Below are positions 24,144 through 27,580 of a DNA stretch of 27,580 nt, piece by piece (the stretch's first letter is position 1; each line of letters starts with the position of its first letter). The position numbers and the translations under genes are program-made. The stretch spans positions 1-27,580 of the forward strand of contig CALANW010000001.1 in assembly GCA_937926145.1 (NCBI GenBank), read 5' to 3'. Below the pieces are notes generated by a model. That model saw only the letters and a program-made list of their open reading frames with translations. It made no database searches and had not been told where the DNA came from. This DNA comes from an uncultured Ruminococcus sp. Lineage in GTDB: Bacteria > Bacillota > Clostridia > Oscillospirales > Ruminococcaceae.

Positions 24144-24410
24144 TCATCTCCTTATGACTGCCCCCACAGGACAGACCTCCGCACAATTTCCGCAGTGCAG
24201 ACAGTTTTCCTGACGGATAACAGCTTTGCCGTTCAGCTCAATACAGCTCTGCGGACAGTCGCTCAGGCATGAACCGCACCTGATGCAATCATCGGTCACG
24301 AAATATCCGCTTGCCCTGATCTCTGCACCGCCGAATGTGAAGCTGTCACGCTCGATAGGCTTCTTCGACAGGTCGAACCACTCTCCGCTGCCCTCATAGA
24401 TCTGAAACAC
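24144..24410 (-). CDS. 4Fe-4S dicluster ferredoxin domain; downstream half of a split PPOX-ferredoxin protein
   Basis: The 88 codons starting at a GTG (24410) contain two complete cluster motifs, CIRCGSCLSDCP and CLHCGNCAEVCP. The N-terminal part (MFQIYEGSGEWFDLSKKPIE) looks like the linker of a larger protein, not a normal ferredoxin start. The frame is the same as the flavoprotein half upstream, with a TAA and six sense codons between them. Only a weak purine stretch (GCAAGG) precedes the GTG, so restart is possible but uncertain. It would pass electrons to the flavin domain. The next gene begins 5 bases after its stop. Confidence 0.75.
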   Translation of the reverse strand: MFQIYEGSGEWFDLSKKPIERDSFTFGGAEIRASGYFVTDDCIRCGSCLSDCPQSCIELNGKAVIRQENCLHCGNCAEVCPVGAVIRR

Positions 24411-24428
24411 TGTGAGTGCCTTGCGGCT

Positions 24429-24764
24429 TTACTCGGTGGGATAGATCTCAAACATATAGGGATTCTTCTCAAACAGCAGAGGGAGCATATCAGAGCCTCC
24501 TAACTCCCTGACTTTGCCACGAACCGAAACGGCGGTACAGTTCATGGTATCTTCACCCTTTTTGCCGGATAAGGCAAGATAGCCCTTATCCTTTAACCGC
24601 CGATAGAAGTTCTTTCCCTTTGCGGTGAGGAAATACAGACCATTATCATCGGCGTACATCATATCTATCACACAGGTCACGGGCAAACCGTCCTCGTCCA
24701 CGGTCGCAACTACAGTGGAGTGTATCTGCTCCACGATATAATCAAAGTATTCTTTGGTTGTCAT
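24429..24764 (-). CDS. Pyridoxamine 5'-phosphate oxidase-like flavin-binding domain; upstream half of a split protein
   Basis: GGAGGG precedes the ATG by 6 bases. The 111 aa form a PPOX-like split barrel: HSTVVATVDEDGLPVTCVID, GLYFLTAKGKNFYRRLK, and YLALSG followed by VSVRGKVREL. These proteins bind FMN or F420 and act in redox reactions. The frame ends at TAA (24431-24429) after EIYPTE and then continues in frame as SRKALT into the ferredoxin half, so the natural protein was probably one chain of about 206 aa with a flavin and two iron-sulfur clusters. In the operon it lies upstream of the macrodomain and sirtuin genes and may link ADP-ribosylation to redox state (inference). Confidence 0.75.
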   Translation of the reverse strand: MTTKEYFDYIVEQIHSTVVATVDEDGLPVTCVIDMMYADDNGLYFLTAKGKNFYRRLKDKGYLALSGKKGEDTMNCTAVSVRGKVRELGGSDMLPLLFEKNPYMFEIYPTE

Positions 24765-24840
24765 AAATATCCCTCCGACATTACAGTCAGTCGCTTTGCT
24801 TCTTCATAAACGTCAAACAGCTCCATTTTTAGTTCAGTGT

Positions 24841-25101
24841 TTATCGCATTTTTCCGTGTTTATGAGCGAATATAACGACAACATCAGAAGCCTCCTGACT
24901 GCATTGTATTGATTTTTCAAGCTGTATCATAAACACAGGAGCTTGAAAATATGCAATACGGTCTATTATCATTTCTGATGTTACAGGTGAATCAGCATCT
25001 CGAAGAACAAGGGCATCTGTTGACCAGTCTTTTGCTGAATCTATAACAGCTATAAAGCCTGTATTTCTATCAAATACCTTGGCAAATTCTCCAACAGTCA
25101 T
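24841..25101 (-). CDS. Small hypothetical protein (86 aa)
   Basis: GAGGGTGATG precedes the ATG at a normal distance. I do not recognise the family. The protein is soluble, alpha/beta in pattern: MTVGEFAKVFDRNTGFIAVI, then VFMIQLEKSIQC, then ASDVVVIFAHKHGKMR. The alternation of short beta strands with helices might be a small regulatory or binding domain. It lies between the terminator of the Rrf2 gene and the flavoprotein gene, on the same strand, so it may be the first gene of the sirtuin-macro operon. No clear promoter was found in the 20 bases upstream. Confidence 0.6.
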   Translation of the reverse strand: MTVGEFAKVFDRNTGFIAVIDSAKDWSTDALVLRDADSPVTSEMIIDRIAYFQAPVFMIQLEKSIQCSQEASDVVVIFAHKHGKMR

Positions 25102-25120
25102 AACATCACCCTCTATGAAA

Positions 25121-25150
25121 AAGAGTGTGCCGATTTTTCAGCACACTCTT
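25121..25150 (-). terminator. Rho-independent terminator of the Rrf2 operon
   Basis: AAGAGTGTGC (25121-25130) and GCACACTCTT (25141-25150) form a perfect 10-bp stem with a 10-base loop. On the minus strand it begins five bases after the Rrf2 stop and is followed by TTTC after the closing CTT, giving a short U-run. Confidence 0.85.
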
Positions 25151-25154
25151 ATAT

Positions 25155-25592
25155 TTATTCTTCTTCAATGATCTTCTTGGTATCGGCAACAATCTCGGCA
25201 AGCGTGGTCTTTTTCAGCTCATTTTCAAGAGCTGCCTGAGCCGCTTCGAGTCTGTTGTCCATTACTTTATGGATATTCCGTCCCACGGGGCATTTTGCAT
25301 TGGGGTTCTCATGGAAGCGGAAGAGTCCGTCATCGTCCGTGCATTCTACAGCCCGGTAAACATCATACAGCGTGATCTCGCTTGTGGGCTTGGCAAGGTG
25401 TGCGCCGCCGCTGCCCTGACGGGTTTCTACGATACCTGCTTCACGGAGCTGACCGAGAACATTGCGGACTATGACTGCATTCACGCCCGTACTGCCGGAA
25501 AGGAAATCGCTTGTCACCCTCATCTCACCGCCGAAAACCTCGATACAGGTGAGGATATGAACTGCCGCTGTAAATTTACTTGTAATCTGCAC
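25155..25592 (-). CDS. Rrf2-family transcriptional regulator, YwnA-like (145 aa)
   Basis: GTG start. The N-terminal winged helix (MQITSKFTAAVHILTCI, VNAVIVRNVLGQLREAGIV, RQGSGGAHLAKP) is typical of Rrf2. The three clustered cysteines that hold Fe-S in IscR/NsrR are absent; only one Cys (in NAKCPVGRNI) remains in that region, the pattern of YwnA-type members thought to sense by other means. A helical C-terminus (ALENELKKTTLAEIVADTKK) mediates dimerisation. It lies 17 bases after the NmrA-like gene in one operon and probably represses that operon through the AGTTGT/ACAACT repeats. Confidence 0.9.
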   Translation of the reverse strand: MQITSKFTAAVHILTCIEVFGGEMRVTSDFLSGSTGVNAVIVRNVLGQLREAGIVETRQGSGGAHLAKPTSEITLYDVYRAVECTDDDGLFRFHENPNAKCPVGRNIHKVMDNRLEAAQAALENELKKTTLAEIVADTKKIIEEE

Positions 25593-25609
25593 GAATGATC
25601 ATCTCTTTC

Positions 25610-26239
25610 TTATTCTCTTACCACGCTGATACGCTGCCTGATGTGAGCGCCTTTTTCAATCTCGTCCACCATAGCAATAGCGTAATCTGCATAGCTGATA
25701 ATGCTCTCGCCCTTAGAGTTGAGCGTCAGCTCCTCGCCTGCGAGAATGTACTTGCCGCTGCGTTCGCCGTCAGCCTGGAAATCTCCTGCGGGGCTGATGT
25801 AAGTCAACTTTACGTCATTTCTCTGACGGAGTTCGCCAAGCGCCTTTGCCATAGCAGAAGCCAGCGGCTTGAAAACTTCGGGGAAATCTGCACCGTCAGA
25901 AACGCAGGCGGTATGCTCAGCGTTCACATACAGGCTTCCTGCGCCGCCGACAACGAGAAGTCTTGTGTCAGTTCCCGAAAGAATGTCGCACAGGTGAGCA
26001 AGTGACGTGGAGTGCTGAGGAAGTGTTTCGGGTGTCCATGCACCGAAAGCATCCACAACTGCGTCAAAGTCTGCAAGGTCTGCTGCGGTCAGGTCGAACA
26101 GATCTTTCACGATAACATTCTGAGCAGCGGACTTGTTGTCGCCCTTGACAACTGCCGTGACATCAAGTCCTCTGTCAACAGCCTCTTTCACGATAAGCTG
26201 ACCTGCCTTGCCATTTGCACAAACTACTGCGATTTTCAT
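25610..26239 (-). CDS. NAD(P)-binding NmrA/SDR-like protein, YwnB-like (209 aa)
   Basis: AGGAGG lies 9 bases before the ATG. The Rossmann start MKIAVVCANGKAGQLIVKEA gives the G-x-x-G-x-x-x-x nucleotide-binding turn, with VVDAFGAW and LLVVGGAGSLYV further on and YISPAGDF near the substrate pocket. This is the short atypical SDR (NmrA/HSCARG-like) fold used as NAD(P)H sensor or reductase. The paired order with an Rrf2 regulator is that of ywnB-ywnA in Bacilli; the likely role is in redox or electrophile stress, with no certain substrate. Confidence 0.9.
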   Translation of the reverse strand: MKIAVVCANGKAGQLIVKEAVDRGLDVTAVVKGDNKSAAQNVIVKDLFDLTAADLADFDAVVDAFGAWTPETLPQHSTSLAHLCDILSGTDTRLLVVGGAGSLYVNAEHTACVSDGADFPEVFKPLASAMAKALGELRQRNDVKLTYISPAGDFQADGERSGKYILAGEELTLNSKGESIISYADYAIAMVDEIEKGAHIRQRISVVRE

Positions 26240-26281
26240 AATAAGTACCTCCTAAAGTATAGCATAAAAATTGACTTCTGT

Positions 26282-26310
26282 AAAGTTGTAAACATCACTG
26301 TTTCAACTTT
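26282..26310. promoter_or_regulatory. Operator-like inverted repeat downstream of the NmrA-Rrf2 promoter
   Basis: AAAGTTGTAAACA and TGTTTCAACTTT are inverted arms differing by one base insertion. The site lies just downstream of the -10 box, where a bound repressor would block the start of transcription. It shares the AGTTG/CAACT core with the site at 26339-26363. Confidence 0.7.
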
Positions 26311-26318
26311 CCGATATC

Positions 26319-26347
26319 AGTATATCATGCAAATACCGAGTTGTCAA
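26319..26347 (-). promoter_or_regulatory. Sigma-A promoter of the NmrA-Rrf2 operon
   Basis: Minus strand: -35 TTGACA (26347-26342), 17-bp spacer, -10 TATACT (26324-26319). The -35 is a perfect consensus match and the -10 differs by one base. About 70 bases of leader precede the NmrA-like gene. Confidence 0.88.
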
Positions 26348-26363
26348 TAGCAATATTACAACT
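26339..26363. promoter_or_regulatory. Second operator-like inverted repeat, overlapping the -35 box
   Basis: AGTTGT (26339-26344) and ACAACT (26358-26363) are exact inverted half-sites 13 bases apart, spanning the -35 region. With the site at 26282-26310 they frame the promoter, a layout expected for repression by the Rrf2 protein of this operon. Confidence 0.65.
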
Positions 26364-26428
26364 TTGAGGGATTGCATAAAAGGTCTATGAAAAATAAGTG
26401 CATACTCAACAAACTATATTGCTATATA

Positions 26429-27022
26429 TCAAGCAGAGGTCGGCTCAGCGATTCCATGTTCCGCTTCATACTCCCTGACACGGCGGCAAAAGGTGTTTGC
26501 CGACAAGCCCATTCTCCGCATAAAGTCCCTGCCTGTGATGCTCTTTGACTTCCATTCCCCATAAAGCTGACCGAACCTTGTCCAGTCAATTTCAATGGGC
26601 TTTCTGCCCATGTACTTGCCCTGTGCCTTAGCGATCTCGATGCCCTCACGCTGTCGCTGTTTGAGCTGCTCTCCTTCAAGCTGAGAGAGTGCAGCGAACA
26701 CGGTCAACATGAATTTGCCCGTAGGTGTGTCGGTGTCGATGTTTTCCTTGTGACTAACCAGGGTAACGCCCTTGTCGGTGAGGGTGTCGATGATGTTCAG
26801 CAAGTCCTTCGTGGAGTGCCCTAAACGGCTGATACTCTCAATGTAGAGCGTATCGCCCTCTCTTACATAGTCCAGCATAGCTTTAAGCTGAGGGCGGTCT
26901 TTATTCGCTCCCGAAATCTTCTCGGAGAAGATGCGGTCAACCTGATAGTCGCACATGATCTCCTGCTGTCTTGCTGTTTCCTGATGCTCCGTGGAAACAC
27001 GGATATAACCTATTTTGCTCAT
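26429..27022 (-). CDS. Small serine recombinase (resolvase/invertase type) with an altered active-site residue (197 aa)
   Basis: AAAGGAA precedes the ATG. The catalytic domain starts MSKIGYIRVSTEHQ with R8 and the nucleophile S10. KDRPQLKAMLDYVREGDTLY and the long E helix (TGKFMLTVFAALSQLEGE) are typical. The C-terminus has a helix-turn-helix (SITGRDFMRRMGLSANTFCR). The usual DRLGR/SRLGR motif reads SRLGH: His69 stands where gamma-delta resolvase has Arg71, a conserved active-site arginine. The enzyme may be weak or inactive. No resolvase site or partner transposase is recognised nearby. Confidence 0.92.
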   Translation of the reverse strand: MSKIGYIRVSTEHQETARQQEIMCDYQVDRIFSEKISGANKDRPQLKAMLDYVREGDTLYIESISRLGHSTKDLLNIIDTLTDKGVTLVSHKENIDTDTPTGKFMLTVFAALSQLEGEQLKQRQREGIEIAKAQGKYMGRKPIEIDWTRFGQLYGEWKSKSITGRDFMRRMGLSANTFCRRVREYEAEHGIAEPTSA

Positions 27023-27055
27023 AGCTGTTGTTTCCTTTCTTTTGTTGATTTACGG

Positions 27056-27084
27056 TTGACTTAGTAGCAGTTATAATGTATAAT
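27056..27084 (+). promoter_or_regulatory. Sigma-A promoter for the two-TM protein
   Basis: -35 TTGACT (27056-27061), 17-bp spacer, -10 TATAAT (27079-27084). It is divergent from the recombinase gene and lies about 58 bases before the next start codon. Confidence 0.85.
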
Positions 27085-27142
27085 TATAGGTAAGGGTAGG
27101 CACTCGAATTTTTCGTAAAAATCGGAATTAGTGAGGACTGTA

Positions 27143-27388
27143 ATGAATAATAGGAGGAAAAAGACTTTCAATATTAAAGGGCAGCAGTATGAGGTGTATT
27201 ACGGAAACGATAAGTATGTTTGGTTAGTATGTGTGTTGATTGTAGTGCTTTTGGGATGTATTGATACAATAATTCTGTCAACTGATAGTTTTTCTGTCAT
27301 TTATCTCTTACATATGGTGATTACTATTCCCTTGATACTGGGAATTATATATGCTTTTCGTTTTCGTATTAGAGCCTGTTCATATTAA
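27143..27388 (+). CDS. Hypothetical membrane protein with two transmembrane segments (81 aa)
   Basis: The ATG at 27143 has AGGA 5 bases upstream; an in-frame GTG at 27131 is an alternative. The N-terminus is basic (MNNRRKKTF), followed by a short beta-like cytoplasmic stretch (NIKGQQYEVYYG). Two hydrophobic segments follow: WLVCVLIVVLLGCIDTIIL, and IYLLHMVITIPLILGIIYAF, ending in a basic FRIRACSY. By the positive-inside rule both ends face the cytoplasm. No family is recognised. Confidence 0.7.
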   Translation: MNNRRKKTFNIKGQQYEVYYGNDKYVWLVCVLIVVLLGCIDTIILSTDSFSVIYLLHMVITIPLILGIIYAFRFRIRACSY

Positions 27389-27432
27389 AGTATTGCAATT
27401 TTTGTGAAAACATATTATATTGCTCCCCCAAT

Positions 27433-27524
27433 TAAACCTTGCCACAAAAAATGGTCTATATTAAGCAAATAATCGTAAAATGGGAATTTGTTATCTATAA
27501 GCTCATCCAAAATGGCAAGGTTTA
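27433..27524. repeat. 12-bp perfect inverted repeat with a 68-base interval
   Basis: TAAACCTTGCCA (27433-27444) and TGGCAAGGTTTA (27513-27524) are exact inverted copies. The interval has no gene. The arms could be the tips of a small mobile sequence, a recombinase crossover region or a regulatory site; the sequence alone does not choose. Confidence 0.6.
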
Positions 27525-27544
27525 GGGCAAAACCGCACAAACCA

Positions 27545-27573
27545 TTGAAAATCAGGAAGAAAAATGGTATAAT
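27545..27573 (+). promoter_or_regulatory. Outward sigma-A promoter at the right edge
   Basis: -35 TTGAAA (27545-27550), 17-bp spacer, -10 TATAAT (27568-27573). Its gene must start beyond the window. The stretch 27389-27544 contains only the inverted repeat described above. Confidence 0.7.
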
Positions 27574-27580
27574 ATAGTTA

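Noticed and set aside
24765..24836. A 21-codon minus-strand frame (MELFDVYEEAKRL...) ending in the start codon of the flavoprotein gene
   Set aside because: It has no ribosome-binding site, no features of a leader peptide such as repeated regulatory codons, and a stop soon upstream in frame. It was not supported as a gene.

Overview
The window looks like chromosomal DNA of a low-GC anaerobic gut Firmicute, most likely a Ruminococcus-type member of the Eubacteriales/Oscillospiraceae. The reasons are strong AGGAGG ribosome-binding sites, sigma-A promoters, a Firmicute-type conjugative-element replication block, a DUF6809-like protein, and 4Fe-4S and radical-SAM proteins. The genus is an inference from style only.

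Region 1 (about 1-15603) is the replication and DNA-processing block of an integrative conjugative element (ICE), all on + and closely packed. It holds topoisomerase III, a 496-aa protein with a coiled-coil tail, a 103-aa protein, a GGDEF diguanylate cyclase, a short SSB, a 122-aa helical protein, and a 2985-codon polyvalent protein (repeats, YodL-like domain, N6-adenine methylase, SNF2-type helicase). The last gene stops in the middle of its helicase core. A terminator and an IS30-family remnant lie just beyond the break, so the element looks damaged here. At the extreme left a divergent gene begins on the minus strand.

Region 2 (about 15604-22397) is an accessory island on +. After a DUF6809-like gene and a terminator comes an unusual control region: seven TGTGCA sites in about 100 bp, repeating with a 33-bp double period, directly upstream of a near-consensus promoter. 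The probable operon behind it encodes a 48-aa DUF1232-like membrane peptide, an XRE-PIN-ankyrin fusion, a radical SAM protein, a membrane-anchored NERD nuclease-like protein, a second DUF1232-like peptide, a P-loop kinase/HAD phosphatase/uracil-PRTase-like tri-domain protein, and two small proteins. I do not recognise this set as a named system. Nuclease-like domains, nucleotide-processing enzymes, several membrane anchors and a putative self-regulator suggest a conflict, defence or stress-signalling system. It is the best candidate for something undescribed.

Region 3 (about 22521-26400) is on the minus strand. It has a class-M (macro-linked) sirtuin overlapping a zinc-type macrodomain gene, preceded by a PPOX-like flavoprotein/ferredoxin gene that is split by one in-frame TAA, and a small unknown gene. 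Behind a clear terminator is an Rrf2 regulator with an NAD(P)-binding NmrA-like protein (a ywnA/ywnB-like pair), whose promoter carries two AGTTGT/ACAACT inverted repeats.

Region 4 (26429-27580) holds a small serine recombinase with an altered active-site position, a divergent two-TM protein with its own promoter, a 12-bp inverted repeat, and an outward promoter leaving the window.
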